This document shows positions 8,583 through 17,050 of a stretch of DNA of 64,000 nt, one piece after another. The stretch is from the NCBI GenBank assembly GCA_041736625.1, contig JBGSTG010000142.1, positions 1 to 64,000 on the forward strand, written 5' to 3'. A program made the position numbers and the translations under genes. Source of the DNA: M3007 sp041736625 (GTDB lineage: Bacteria; Bacteroidota; Bacteroidia; Chitinophagales; Saprospiraceae). The notes below the pieces were generated by a model. The model was not told the DNA's origin. It searched no databases and saw nothing but the letters and a program-made list of their open reading frames with translations. Position 1 is the stretch's first letter; every line of letters starts with the position of its first letter.

Positions 8583-9842
8583 TCAGGCCGCTTTGAGCTG
8601 GCCGATGCGCGAGCGTTCGAGCTTGCCGGAGGCGTATTCGCGCGTGACCAGCAGATGTTTCTCGCCGCTGCCGGGCATTTCGAACATGGCATCGGTCAGG
8701 ATGGCTTCGCACAGCGACCGGAGCCCGCGTGCGCCCAGTTTATACGCCAGGGCTTTTTCGGCAAGGAATGCCACAGCGTCGGCAGTCACCTCCAGTCGGA
8801 TGTCTTCGAGTGCAAACAGTTTTTCGTACTGGCGCAGGAGCGCGTTTTTGGGTTCGGTTAGGATGCGCTCCAGGGTTTCCTTGTCCAGCGGATCGAGGTG
8901 AACCAGCACCGGCAAGCGCCCCAACAGTTCCGGGATCAGGCCGAACGCTTTCAGGTCCTGGTGGTTGATGTATTTCAATAGATTTTCGCGATCGATACGC
9001 GCCGAATCCTGTTTGCCGTAACCGATGACCTGTGTGTTGACCCGGCGGGCGATGATCTTGTCAATCCCTTCAAATGCCCCGCCACAGATGAACAGGATGT
9101 TTTGGGTGTTGACTTTCACCAGTTTTTGCTCCGGGTGCTTGCGTCCCCCCTGGGGCGGCACCAGCACTTCCGCGCCTTCGAGCATTTTGAGCATCGCTTG
9201 CTGGACGCCTTCTCCCGACACGTCGCGGGTGATGGAGGGGTTGTCCTGTTTGCGTGAAATCTTGTCGATTTCATCGATGTACACGATGCCGCGTTCGGCG
9301 GCCGCTACGTCGTAGTCGCACACCTGAAGGAGGCGCGAAAGGATGCTTTCCACGTCTTCGCCCACGTATCCGGCCTCGGTGAACACCGTGGCGTCGACGA
9401 TGGCGAAGGGTACGTTGAGCTGGCGGGCGATGGATTTGGCCAGCAGGGTTTTTCCGGTGCCGGTGGGCCCGACGAAAACGACGTTCGATTTTTCAATCTC
9501 CACGTCTTTTTCGTCGGGCGGGTGCAGCAGCCGTTTGTAATGGTTGTACACGGCCACGGCGAGGGTTTTTTTGGCCTCGTCCTGGCCGATGACGTATTCA
9601 TCGAGGTAGCGCTTGATGTCGGCGGGTTTGGTGAGGCTGATCTCGGAGAACTTGCCCTTGGGAGTGCCTTTTTTGGCTTTTTTTTCCGGCTTGTTTTGGC
9701 CGACTTCCTGGGCAATAATGTTCTCGGCCTGTTCGACACAGACCTCGCAGATTTGGGCTTCCATACCGGAGATCAGGATCATGACGTCCTCTTTACCGCG
9801 CCCGCAGAAGGAGCAATAGTCGCTTTGCCCTCGATTTTTCAT
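8583..9842 (-). CDS. clpX: ATP-dependent Clp protease ATP-binding subunit ClpX
   Basis: At 419 residues the protein has the usual length for ClpX, the AAA+ unfoldase that feeds tagged proteins into ClpP. The N-terminal zinc-binding domain has Cys10, Cys13, Cys32 and Cys35. Walker A GPTGTGKT is at residues 125-132, Walker B contains VYIDEIDKI, and the GYGKQDSARID region fits the substrate-handling part. It starts four bases after the clpP stop, completing a tig-clpP-clpX order, so the subunits are likely co-transcribed. Confidence 0.98.
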   Translation of the reverse strand: MKNRGQSDYCSFCGRGKEDVMILISGMEAQICEVCVEQAENIIAQEVGQNKPEKKAKKGTPKGKFSEISLTKPADIKRYLDEYVIGQDEAKKTLAVAVYNHYKRLLHPPDEKDVEIEKSNVVFVGPTGTGKTLLAKSIARQLNVPFAIVDATVFTEAGYVGEDVESILSRLLQVCDYDVAAAERGIVYIDEIDKISRKQDNPSITRDVSGEGVQQAMLKMLEGAEVLVPPQGGRKHPEQKLVKVNTQNILFICGGAFEGIDKIIARRVNTQVIGYGKQDSARIDRENLLKYINHQDLKAFGLIPELLGRLPVLVHLDPLDKETLERILTEPKNALLRQYEKLFALEDIRLEVTADAVAFLAEKALAYKLGARGLRSLCEAILTDAMFEMPGSGEKHLLVTREYASGKLERSRIGQLKAA

Positions 9843-9845
9843 GTG

Positions 9846-10553
9846 TTACTCCTTCGTTTTTTTAGCGCTTGGGTTGTTGCGGTCGAGCACCTCGTCGATC
9901 AACCCGTATGCTTTGGCTTCTTCGCCGCTCATCCAGTTGTCGCGATCGCAATCTTCCGCTATTTTTTCGTACGATTGTCCGGTGTGAAAGGCGAGGATGT
10001 CGTACAGGGAGCGCTGCATTTTTTTAATGAGCTTGTACGTGATCTCGATGTCGGAAACCTGGCCCTGGGCGCCGCCCATGGGCTGGTGGATCATGACGTG
10101 GCTGTGAAACAGGCAGCTTCGCTTGCCCTTCGTGCCTGCGGCCAGCAGTACAGCGCCCATGGAGGCTGCCAGGCCGGTGCAGATGGTAGCTACATCGGGC
10201 GCCACGTACTGCATGGTGTCGTAGATGCCGAGTCCGTCGATGACCGAGCCACCGGGGCTGTTGATGAACATCTGGATGTCGCGTTTGGGATCCGACGACT
10301 CCAGGAACAGGAGTTGGGCCTGGATGACGTTGGACACGTATTCGGTCACGGGCACACCCATGAAAATGATGCGATCCATCATCAGGCGGCTGAACACGTC
10401 CATGGAGATGGCATTGAGCTGCCGCTCTTCAATGACGGCCGGGGTAAAGGCGCGGATGTTGGGCGTGGTGGTATCGAGGTACTTTTCGAGGTGCATGCTG
10501 CTCATGCCGAGGTGGCGGGTAGCATACTTCGTGAATTCGTGCTTATCGAACAT
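9846..10553 (-). CDS. clpP: ATP-dependent Clp protease proteolytic subunit ClpP
   Basis: This is a 235-residue serine protease subunit that assembles into a tetradecamer with ClpX. The catalytic serine is Ser131 in CTGLAASMGA, the histidine is His156 in VMIHQPMGG, and an aspartate follows near residue 205 (DRDNWMSGEEA). The N-terminus is some 30 residues longer than in E. coli ClpP, which is common in Bacteroidota; a propeptide is possible. It lies 49 bases after tig and 3 bases before clpX. Confidence 0.98.
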   Translation of the reverse strand: MFDKHEFTKYATRHLGMSSMHLEKYLDTTTPNIRAFTPAVIEERQLNAISMDVFSRLMMDRIIFMGVPVTEYVSNVIQAQLLFLESSDPKRDIQMFINSPGGSVIDGLGIYDTMQYVAPDVATICTGLAASMGAVLLAAGTKGKRSCLFHSHVMIHQPMGGAQGQVSDIEITYKLIKKMQRSLYDILAFHTGQSYEKIAEDCDRDNWMSGEEAKAYGLIDEVLDRNNPSAKKTKE

Positions 10554-10602
10554 GGTCTGTCAATTTTTTTGAGGCCATTATAACAACCGTTTTAGGATAT
10601 GG

Positions 10603-11973
10603 TTACTGGAGTTCTTCAAACAGCTGATGGAAGGCCTCGGAGGTCACGGGTTTGTCGACCAACGTCACGGATTCGCGCAGGGCGGCGTAGAGCTTGTTTG
10701 CTTCCACCTCCTTGACGACCTCGTCGCGTTTATCGTCGGTGCTCATAAACCGTTCGGCGAGGCTGCTGACCATGTCCTCGTCGGCCTGCCCGTTGAAATA
10801 TCCCCGGATGCGGCCGGCATACACGGCTTTCACCTCGTCGTCGGTCACTTCAATGCCGAATTGTGCCATCAGCTTGTCGCGCAGGAAATTCCAGCGCAGT
10901 CCGTTGAGGAACGAGGGCAGTTCCTGTTCGACCTGTTCGGGTGTCAGTGTGTCCCGGTTGGTTTCTGTGAGCCAGCGGGCCAGGAACGACTCGGGGAGTT
11001 CGATGCGGTTTAGTTCGAGCAGGCGTTTCTGCATGTCGCGGACCAGCAGGGCGAATGCGCGCGTTTGATAGAACTGAGCGATGCCCTTTTTGATCTCCTC
11101 CATGGCGGTTTCTTTATCCGCTACGTGTTCGCCGAACTGGGTTTTGAAGAAGTCTTCGTCGAGTTCGGGTTTGCTGACGCGCAATACTTCTTCAATTATT
11201 CCCTCAAACGCATCGCCCACTTCGCGGGTATCGTCATCCGGGAGGTTGAGGATGTATTTGCGGTAGCGTTTTTCGTCTTCATGCCCAAATTTCTCCAGGT
11301 CTCGGGCAGAAAAGCGCACGGAATCTCCTTTTTTGAGGGTTTTGAAGCGCGCTTGGGTGGCTTCATCGACGATGTTGTCCACGTTGAAGAGGATCAGGGT
11401 TTCCCATCCTCCGGGTTTGGGGGCGTCTCCTTCGAGTTCACGGGCAGCCACGCGCACGAGGTCGTTGTCGGCGATCACCTCGTCGGTTTCATTTTGTTTG
11501 CCGGCCCGCTCCTGCATGTACTTTAGGTCTTGTTCCGCCAGTTCGTCGAGGTTGCTGATGGTGAACACCTCGTAGGTTTCCGATGGCGAGAGCCCCTGAA
11601 CCTCGAAGGGCGGCACGTGGCCGATGTCGTAGCGCACGCTGTATTCGGGTTCAAGCTGGTCAATCGAGAAGCTGAACGGGGGCTGGTCGGCAGAGGGCAA
11701 CGGTTGCCCAAGCAACTCCAGACCGCTGTTTTGCAGGTAGTCGGAGAGCTCCTTGCTGAGCAGGTCGTTCAACACCTCGTTGAATATGGACGAGCCGAAA
11801 AGGCGTTTGATGTGGGGCATAGGCGCATGACCCTTGCGAAATCCTTTCAACGAGGCGCGGTTCTTGAACTTTTTTAACTCGCGCTCCAGAGCCGGTTGCA
11901 GTTCCTCTCTGGGAACCGATACGGTGAGGACGGCGGTGGTAGCGTCGATGTCTTGTCGGGTGATGTGTGGCAT
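10603..11973 (-). CDS. tig: Trigger factor
   Basis: This ribosome-bound chaperone holds nascent chains. The frame is open into an upstream repeat, but the real start is the ATG at 11973 (MPHITRQDIDATTAVLTV), giving 456 residues. The N-terminal ribosome-binding domain has the signature FKNRASLKGFRKGHAPMPHI, near residues 30-50. The middle domain, usually a peptidyl-prolyl isomerase, is divergent, as often in Bacteroidota. A long helical C-terminal arm follows. The gene heads tig-clpP-clpX. A GGAATGCG-type repeat begins 7 bases upstream of the start, leaving little room for a leader. Confidence 0.95.
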   Translation of the reverse strand: MPHITRQDIDATTAVLTVSVPREELQPALERELKKFKNRASLKGFRKGHAPMPHIKRLFGSSIFNEVLNDLLSKELSDYLQNSGLELLGQPLPSADQPPFSFSIDQLEPEYSVRYDIGHVPPFEVQGLSPSETYEVFTISNLDELAEQDLKYMQERAGKQNETDEVIADNDLVRVAARELEGDAPKPGGWETLILFNVDNIVDEATQARFKTLKKGDSVRFSARDLEKFGHEDEKRYRKYILNLPDDDTREVGDAFEGIIEEVLRVSKPELDEDFFKTQFGEHVADKETAMEEIKKGIAQFYQTRAFALLVRDMQKRLLELNRIELPESFLARWLTETNRDTLTPEQVEQELPSFLNGLRWNFLRDKLMAQFGIEVTDDEVKAVYAGRIRGYFNGQADEDMVSSLAERFMSTDDKRDEVVKEVEANKLYAALRESVTLVDKPVTSEAFHQLFEELQ

Positions 11974-11980
11974 GGGCGAG

Positions 11981-12119
11981 TGTCGAATGCGGAATGCAGA
12001 ATGTCGAATGCGGAATATCGAATGCGGTATGTCGAATGCGGAATGACATGGCGTTTGACCCCTCGGGTAAATCAAGCGTTACGTTATTCCGCATTCCGCA
12101 TTCGACATTCCGCATTCGG
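11981..12119. repeat. Two-armed GGAATGCG repeat between tig and tRNA-Leu
   Basis: The left arm (about 11981-12046) is a tandem of GTCGAATGCGGAAT-like units. The right arm (about 12086-12119) is the reverse complement of such units, and a loop of about 40 bases separates them. It fills the whole spacer between the tig start and the tRNA-Leu 3' end and could fold as a long imperfect hairpin. Confidence 0.8.
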
Positions 12120-12121
12120 TA

Positions 12122-12206
12122 TGGTGCGGGCGGAGGGACTCGAACCCCCATGCCTCTCGGCGCCAGATCCTAAGTCTGGTACGTCTACCAATTTCGCCAC
12201 GCCCGC
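12122..12206 (-). tRNA. tRNA-Leu (anticodon TAG)
   Basis: The reverse strand starts GCGGGCGTGGCG, whose seven-base acceptor arm pairs with CGCCCGC, followed by discriminator A and an encoded CCA. The anticodon stem CCAGA/TCTGG holds the loop CTTAGGA, giving anticodon TAG for CUN leucine codons. The T-loop GGTTCGAGTCC and a class II variable arm fit leucine. A TACCTTTG promoter box lies just upstream. Confidence 0.95.
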
Positions 12207-12215
12207 AAAAGCGCG

Positions 12216-12223
12216 CAAAGGTA
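12216..12223 (-). promoter_or_regulatory. TAnnTTTG promoter box of tRNA-Leu
   Basis: TACCTTTG on the reverse strand ends nine bases before the mature 5' end of tRNA-Leu, as expected for a short precursor leader. Confidence 0.6.
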
Positions 12224-12309
12224 CGACGGTCAATTGATTTTTGGAATACAGTTTGATTAAAAATAGGATTTTCAAGACGAACGGCACGTTTTTTCCATTG
12301 TAAAAAACT

Positions 12310-12317
12310 TAACTTTG
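12310..12317 (+). promoter_or_regulatory. TAnnTTTG promoter box of the (p)ppGpp gene
   Basis: TAACTTTG lies 38 bases before the ATG at 12356, giving a leader of roughly 35 bases. Confidence 0.55.
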
Positions 12318-12355
12318 TGGGTTAGATAGACGCGTTAGTTTAAACAGCAGTGCAT

Positions 12356-14587
12356 ATGATGGGAGCGGTAGAGCATATTCCGGTGATGCAGGAGGACGAT
12401 AAGCCAATGATTGTAGCGGCTTACCGCAAACTGCTCAAGTCGTTTTCGTCTCCCCTGAACAAGGAAGACGAACGGAACGTCCGTGCTGCCTTTGAAATGG
12501 CAGCCGAGGCGCATGTGCAGCAGCGTCGGAAAACAGGGGAACCGTACATCCTTCATCCCATCGAGGTGGCCCGCATTTGCGTGGAAGAGATCGGTCTGGG
12601 CCCAACGGCAGTGGTGTGCGCCCTGCTCCACGACGTGGTGGAAGACACCGAGGTGACCCTCAAGGAAGTGAACGACCGGTTTGGCGACCGGGTGGCGCTT
12701 ATCGTCGACGGCCTGACCAAGCTGGACAGCCTGCACGATTCGGAAAGCCCACAGGCCGACAACCTGGCCAAGGTACTGCGCGCCATGGTGTCGGATGTGC
12801 GCGTGGTGCTCATCAAAATGGCCGACCGGCTGCACAACCTGCGCACCATCAAGAGCATGCCCCGAACCAAGCAGTTCAAGATCGCCGCAGAAACCACGTC
12901 CATTTACGCGCCACTGGCGCACCGCCTCGGTTTGTACGCCATTAAGAGTGAGTTTCAGGATTTGTGTCTGAAGATCACCCACCCGGAAGAGTACCACCAG
13001 ATTGCCGAGCAGCTCTCCGAAACCAAGCGTTCCAGGGAACAATACGTCCGCGAGTTCATCAAGCCTATCCAGCGCGAGCTCGAAACCATTGGCCATCCGT
13101 TCCGGATCATCGGGCGCCCGAAAAGCATCTACTCCATCTGGAACAAGGTGCGCACCAAGGGCGTCGAGTTCAAAGACATCTACGACCTGTTCGCCGTACG
13201 GGTTATCTTCGACGTGCCCTCCACCCTGGAACGCAACGTCTGCTGGATGGCCTACACGACCACAACCGATCTGTACAAGCCCATCTCCGACCGGCTGAAG
13301 GACTGGATCGCCACGCCCAAACCCAATGGCTACGAATCGCTGCACACCACCGTCATAGGGCCGGGCGGCCGGTACGTAGAAGTGCAGATCCGTTCGGAAC
13401 GGATGGACGAAATTGCCGAACGCGGGTTTGCCGCGCACTGGAAATACAAGGGCATCCGCACGGCCGGGGTGAATGTGTACGACGATTGGCTCAACCAGAT
13501 ACGCGAAATTCTGGAACACACCGAAGGGGGCAGCGCTGTGGAGTTTCTGGCCGATTTCCACAGCAACCTCTACTCCGACGGTGTTCACGTGTACACACCC
13601 AAAGGAGAAATGCGCATCCTTCCTGAAGGGGCCACGGCGCTCGATTTTGCCTTTTCCATACACTCCGACGTGGGCGCTGCCTGCCGTGCAGTGAAAATCA
13701 ACAATCGTCTGGTTCCCATCAGTTATTTGTTGAAAAGCGGCGACCAGGTGGAGGTGATCACCGACCGCAACCAGCGTCCGACGGAAGACTGGCTGAAGAT
13801 CGTGGTCACTTCCAAAGCCCGCAACCGCATCCGGCAATCGCTGCGCGACGAGCGCCGCACGCAGGCTGAATTCGGACGGGAGGCCCTGTTGCGCAAGCTC
13901 AACGGCTTGCGGGTGGGCCTGGAGGAAAATGTCGATATGCTCGCCCGCTGGTTTGGATACCCCAACCGGCTGGAATTCCTCAGCGCTATTTACCGGGAAC
14001 AGGTGGACCTGACGGTGATCAACAAACACTTCCGGGCCGATGGCCTCCTGCTGGTGGAGATCGACACGGCGAAGCCGCCAAATACCACCGTCACCGTTCC
14101 GGTCTTCAACCCGAGGCCAGCCGAAAAAATTCAGAAGGCTGAGATCATCATCAACAGCGAGCCGGGCCATTTTTACCCGTACACGTTCGCCACTTGCTGC
14201 AACCCGGTTCAGGGCGACCCGATCTTTGCCTACAATTCCCAAAAGGAGGGCTTCAAGATTCACCGACTGACTTGTCCGAACGCCGAAAACCTGCTCTCCC
14301 ATTACGGCCACCGCGTGATGCCGGCCGAATGGGGCCAAACCGCCAAATCCAGCTTCGTGGCCACTATTATGGTTACCGGTATCGACATCGGCCCCGGCGC
14401 CATCCAGCGGCTCACCGACCGGCTGGCCAATCTGGGCATCAACATCCGGTCGTTCAGCATCAGCGGCGACGCCGGCTATTTTGAGGGCCGTATTGCGTTT
14501 GTGGTCAACCACGCCGACCAGATCGCCATTGTGATCCGGAATCTGAAGGAGCTGGACTGGGTGTCGAATGTGAGCAGGGTGGAGTGA
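12356..14587 (+). CDS. RelA/SpoT family (p)ppGpp synthetase/hydrolase
   Basis: This 743-residue stringent-response enzyme is predicted from the ATG at 12356; GTG 12350 is an in-frame alternative. The N-terminal HD hydrolase domain is intact, with LLHDVVEDTEV and the preceding HPIEVARI, so ppGpp breakdown is expected. The synthetase domain follows (GRPKSIYSIWNKV, GVEFKDIYDLFAVRVIFDV and NGYESLHTTVIGPGGRYVEVQIR), then a TGS domain (VYTPKGEMRILPEGATALDFAF) and a C-terminal ACT domain (VTGIDIGPGAIQRLTDRLA). This order matches bifunctional Rel/SpoT enzymes, which are common in Bacteroidota. Confidence 0.95.
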   Translation: MMGAVEHIPVMQEDDKPMIVAAYRKLLKSFSSPLNKEDERNVRAAFEMAAEAHVQQRRKTGEPYILHPIEVARICVEEIGLGPTAVVCALLHDVVEDTEVTLKEVNDRFGDRVALIVDGLTKLDSLHDSESPQADNLAKVLRAMVSDVRVVLIKMADRLHNLRTIKSMPRTKQFKIAAETTSIYAPLAHRLGLYAIKSEFQDLCLKITHPEEYHQIAEQLSETKRSREQYVREFIKPIQRELETIGHPFRIIGRPKSIYSIWNKVRTKGVEFKDIYDLFAVRVIFDVPSTLERNVCWMAYTTTTDLYKPISDRLKDWIATPKPNGYESLHTTVIGPGGRYVEVQIRSERMDEIAERGFAAHWKYKGIRTAGVNVYDDWLNQIREILEHTEGGSAVEFLADFHSNLYSDGVHVYTPKGEMRILPEGATALDFAFSIHSDVGAACRAVKINNRLVPISYLLKSGDQVEVITDRNQRPTEDWLKIVVTSKARNRIRQSLRDERRTQAEFGREALLRKLNGLRVGLEENVDMLARWFGYPNRLEFLSAIYREQVDLTVINKHFRADGLLLVEIDTAKPPNTTVTVPVFNPRPAEKIQKAEIIINSEPGHFYPYTFATCCNPVQGDPIFAYNSQKEGFKIHRLTCPNAENLLSHYGHRVMPAEWGQTAKSSFVATIMVTGIDIGPGAIQRLTDRLANLGINIRSFSISGDAGYFEGRIAFVVNHADQIAIVIRNLKELDWVSNVSRVE

Positions 14588-14589
14588 GT

Positions 14590-14690
14590 TTCGAATGCGG
14601 AATGTGGAATGCGGAATAGCGTTGCGCTTGGTTATTCGTTGGAACGGGAGTGCGGTAATTCCGCAATCTGGAATTCTAATTCCGAATTTC
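14590..14690. repeat. Two-armed GGAATGCG-like repeat at the rel stop codon
   Basis: The left arm TCGAATGCGGAATGTGGAAT begins three bases after the rel stop. A degenerate right arm with TTCCGCAATCTGGAATTC units follows after about 40 bases and overlaps the last codons of the SRPBCC gene, so that protein's C-terminus may be repeat-derived. Confidence 0.6.
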
Positions 14691-15140
14691 AGACAGGGTG
14701 TTTCCCAGTCCTTCATACCCGGCAGACATCACTTTGTCGTGGTTCCAGGCAAACAGGGGTCGGGCGATGGGCGACAGGAGATTCATCCAGGGTTTGGTTG
14801 TTTTGACCATCCAGTCGTAGCGCACGTGTGTTTTCCCATTTTCGGATGTGAAGGTCCAGATCCCGGCGCCGTCCAGTTCGCCGAAAGCACGCCCCTCCAT
14901 ACGCTTGTAGCGATCGCTGGAGACGAGTTCAGAGTCAAAGGAGAGGGTGTAAGGCAGCGCTGTTTTCCAGATGATGCGCCGAATGGAGCCCACCTCGTCG
15001 GCGTCGCCCGGTTGTAGCAACTCCACTTTTTGCACGTAGGGCCACCATTGTGGCCATTCATCCATGGTTTTGATCTTGTTCCAGACGGCTTCAACGGGCG
15101 CGTCGAACGTCCAGTGGGTAATAAAATGGTATCGGGCCAT
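14676..15140 (-). CDS. SRPBCC family protein
   Basis: The protein is 154 residues with the start-related/polyketide-cyclase layout. It opens with HFITHWTFDAPVEAVWNKIK, where a strand leads into the first helix, then WPQWWPYVQKVELLQPG, a run of beta strands, and a long C-terminal helix from about residue 115. Such proteins enclose a hydrophobic cavity and bind lipids or other small molecules, or act as cyclases. No catalytic motif can be named. The final residues are encoded inside a repeat-like arm, so the exact end may have shifted. Confidence 0.8.
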   Translation of the reverse strand: MARYHFITHWTFDAPVEAVWNKIKTMDEWPQWWPYVQKVELLQPGDADEVGSIRRIIWKTALPYTLSFDSELVSSDRYKRMEGRAFGELDGAGIWTFTSENGKTHVRYDWMVKTTKPWMNLLSPIARPLFAWNHDKVMSAGYEGLGNTLSEIRN

Positions 15141-15258
15141 AAGACGACAGGGTTTTGTATTTCTAAATTATACGAGGAAATCCGACAAAAGGATTCAAAA
15201 TTACGGAAACCCGGTCGAAACGCTAAGGCTCAGGCAGCCTGCCGACCGTTTTTTACGT

Positions 15259-15266
15259 CACCTTTG
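15259..15266 (+). promoter_or_regulatory. Probable promoter box of porQ (one mismatch)
   Basis: CACCTTTG differs from TAnnTTTG at the first base and lies 18 bases before the porQ ATG. Confidence 0.35.
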
Positions 15267-15284
15267 CACCAAGCACTTGCAGAC

Positions 15285-16337
15285 ATGGTTCAAAAGCGAC
15301 TCTTTCTGGTTTTTTTATGCATCCCGGCCTTTGCGAGCCTACGCGCACAGATCAGCGGCGGGCAGCATGTTTTTCAGTTTTTGCAGCTTTCGCCGGCGGC
15401 GCGCATCACGGCGCTCGGTGGATCGCAAATCGCCGTTCAGGATGATGATCCGGTTTTTGCAGCCTTGAATCCCGCGGCCCTCAACGCCTCGATGAACGGC
15501 ATGCTGACGTTCCAGCATAATTTTTACCTCACCGACGTGCAGCACGGGTACGCCGCCTACGCGTGGAGCATGCCGGGGATCGGATTCGACGCCCACGCCG
15601 GCATTCAGTATACGGACTATGGGGACATTCCCATGGCCGACGAGACCGGGCAGGTGATTGGCCAGATCAACGCATCGGAAACCGCTTTTCTGGCGGGCGC
15701 AGCGCGCCGGTTGAGCGAACGCATCACCCTGGGCGCCAACCTGCGCTTTGCCGTTTCGGCGCTGGATGTGTACAAATCCAGCGCCCTGTCCACCGACATC
15801 GGGGGTATGTACGCCGACACCGCCCGCCGTTTTACCGTCGGGTTGGTGTGGCGAAACCTGGGCGTTCAGATCAACCCGTACAACGACACGCGCGAAGACC
15901 TGCTGTCCGACCTTCAGTTGGGCATAAGCAAGCGCCTCAAATACCTGCCTTTCCGCTTTTCGATCATCGCCCATCGCCTCAACGATTGGGATTTGCGGTA
16001 TGACGATCCGGATGCCCAGGGCGACGACATTCTGGTGTTCGGCGGGGAGGCCAACACCGACACGGGCAATCCGGGCGTGGACAATTTTTTCCGCCACCTC
16101 ATCTTTAGCGGCGAGTTCCTATTCGGCAAGAACGAGGGCTTTCGCCTTCGTTTCGCCTACAACCACCTGCGCAAGCAGGAGCTCAGCGTACAAGACTACC
16201 GGAGCCTTGCCGGCTTTTCGGGTGGCATCGGCATTCGCACCAAGAAAATCGGCATAGACGCCGGCTTCGCCGCCTATCACCTGGGCGGCAGCGTTTTTCA
16301 CCTCGGCGTAGGTACAAACTTAAAGGAGATTTTTTAA
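15285..16337 (+). CDS. porQ: Type IX secretion system protein PorQ
   Basis: The frame is open from 15030, but the ATG at 15285 gives a signal peptide (RLFLVFLCIPAFASLRAQ) and a 350-residue outer-membrane beta-barrel protein. The mature start, with QHVFQFLQLSPAARITALGG and the DDPVFAALNPAAL segment, is the PorV/PorQ family signature, and length and ending (FHLGVGTNLKEIF) fit PorQ. PorQ is part of the T9SS attachment complex, which anchors secreted cargo on the cell surface. At least three likely T9SS cargo proteins are encoded in this window. The neighbours are a START-like gene and the ribosomal operon. Confidence 0.88.
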   Translation: MVQKRLFLVFLCIPAFASLRAQISGGQHVFQFLQLSPAARITALGGSQIAVQDDDPVFAALNPAALNASMNGMLTFQHNFYLTDVQHGYAAYAWSMPGIGFDAHAGIQYTDYGDIPMADETGQVIGQINASETAFLAGAARRLSERITLGANLRFAVSALDVYKSSALSTDIGGMYADTARRFTVGLVWRNLGVQINPYNDTREDLLSDLQLGISKRLKYLPFRFSIIAHRLNDWDLRYDDPDAQGDDILVFGGEANTDTGNPGVDNFFRHLIFSGEFLFGKNEGFRLRFAYNHLRKQELSVQDYRSLAGFSGGIGIRTKKIGIDAGFAAYHLGGSVFHLGVGTNLKEIF

Positions 16338-16343
16338 GCAGTA

Positions 16344-16376
16344 TTTGGATTTTCGGGCCAAAGCGCCGTATCTTTG
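16344..16376 (+). promoter_or_regulatory. Promoter of the rpsL-rpsG-fusA operon
   Basis: TTTG at 16344-16347 and TATCTTTG at 16369-16376 are 21 bases apart, matching the Bacteroidota -33/-7 arrangement. The inferred start near 16380 would open with the self-complementary CGCTTTTAAAAGCG. Confidence 0.7.
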
Positions 16377-16380
16377 CGTT

Positions 16381-16394
16381 CGCTTTTAAAAGCG
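16381..16394 (+). promoter_or_regulatory. Palindrome at the predicted 5' end of the rpsL leader
   Basis: CGCTTTTAAAAGCG is a perfect 14-base palindrome at the predicted transcript start. It could form a small 5'-terminal hairpin or be a protein-binding site. Confidence 0.4.
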
Positions 16395-16462
16395 CTGTTG
16401 CAAGACGGCCTTTTTAGCATTGGTTTTGAACGACTTACAATAATTTTACCTTAAGTTTTGAT

Positions 16463-16837
16463 ATGCCTACCATTAATCAACTGGTGCGCAAGAGCCGCGA
16501 GAAAGTGGAGTACAAGAGCAAGAGCCGCGCGTTGGACGCCAATCCGCAGAAGCGCGGCGTATGCACGCGTGTGTACACCACAACACCCAAGAAGCCCAAC
16601 TCTGCCTTGCGCAAGGTGGCAAAAGTCCGTTTGGTGAACGGCATTGAGGTGATCTGTTACATTCCAGGCGAGGGCCACAACCTCCAGGAGCACTCCATCG
16701 TGCTGGTGCGCGGCGGTCGTGTGAAAGATCTCCCCGGTGTGCGGTACACCATTGTTCGCGGCGCGCTCGACACCGCCGGCGTGAACAACCGCAAGCAAAG
16801 CCGCAGCCGATATGGCACCAAGCGGCCCAAGAAGTAG
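16463..16837 (+). CDS. rpsL: 30S ribosomal protein S12
   Basis: At 124 residues the protein has the normal S12 length. It begins MPTINQLVRKSREKV and has the conserved TTTPKKPNSALRKVAKVRL and GGRVKDLPGVRYTIVRGALD blocks. Lysine is present at both positions tied to streptomycin response (KKPNSALRK and GRVKDLPG), so no resistance mutation is seen. S12 sits in the decoding centre of the small subunit. It heads the rpsL-rpsG-fusA operon. An unusual inverted repeat begins at its stop codon and separates it from rpsG by about 213 bases. Confidence 0.99.
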   Translation: MPTINQLVRKSREKVEYKSKSRALDANPQKRGVCTRVYTTTPKKPNSALRKVAKVRLVNGIEVICYIPGEGHNLQEHSIVLVRGGRVKDLPGVRYTIVRGALDTAGVNNRKQSRSRYGTKRPKK

Positions 16838-17023
16838 TCGACGGCTGTCGGCTTTCGGTCGTCGGCTGTCGGTAGTCGGCTGTCGGCTTAACGAGATCTT
16901 AGCCGATAGCCGACTACCGATAGCCGACTACCGATAGCCGAAAGCCGACTACCGATAGCCGACTACCGACTACCGAAAGCCGACTACCGAAAGCCGACTA
17001 CCGATAGCCGAAAGCCGATAGCC
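16837..17023. repeat. Inverted TCGGCTGTCGG repeat between rpsL and rpsG
   Basis: The left arm (about 16837-16888) repeats the units GGCTGTCGGCTTTCGGTAG. A loop of about 12 bases centred on ACGAGATCTT follows, and the right arm (about 16900-17023) is the reverse complement of the same units. It lies inside a ribosomal operon, so its RNA should form a very long imperfect hairpin. Confidence 0.9.
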
Positions 17024-17050
17024 AACAAACAACAAATTCAATACAATACA

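Noticed and set aside
11834..12237. Short open frames rich in MRNVECGM-like peptides near tRNA-Leu
   Set aside because: They are translations of the GGAATGCG repeat, as are the extended starts of trigger factor.
12335..14716. 793-codon open frame antisense to the (p)ppGpp gene
   Set aside because: It mirrors the rel coding frame, has no motif or promoter and reads as low-complexity translation. Long antisense frames are expected in GC-rich genes.
16837..17023. CRISPR array at the rpsL-rpsG spacer
   Set aside because: The units are short and continuous without unique spacers, and the second half is the reverse complement of the first. No cas genes are present.
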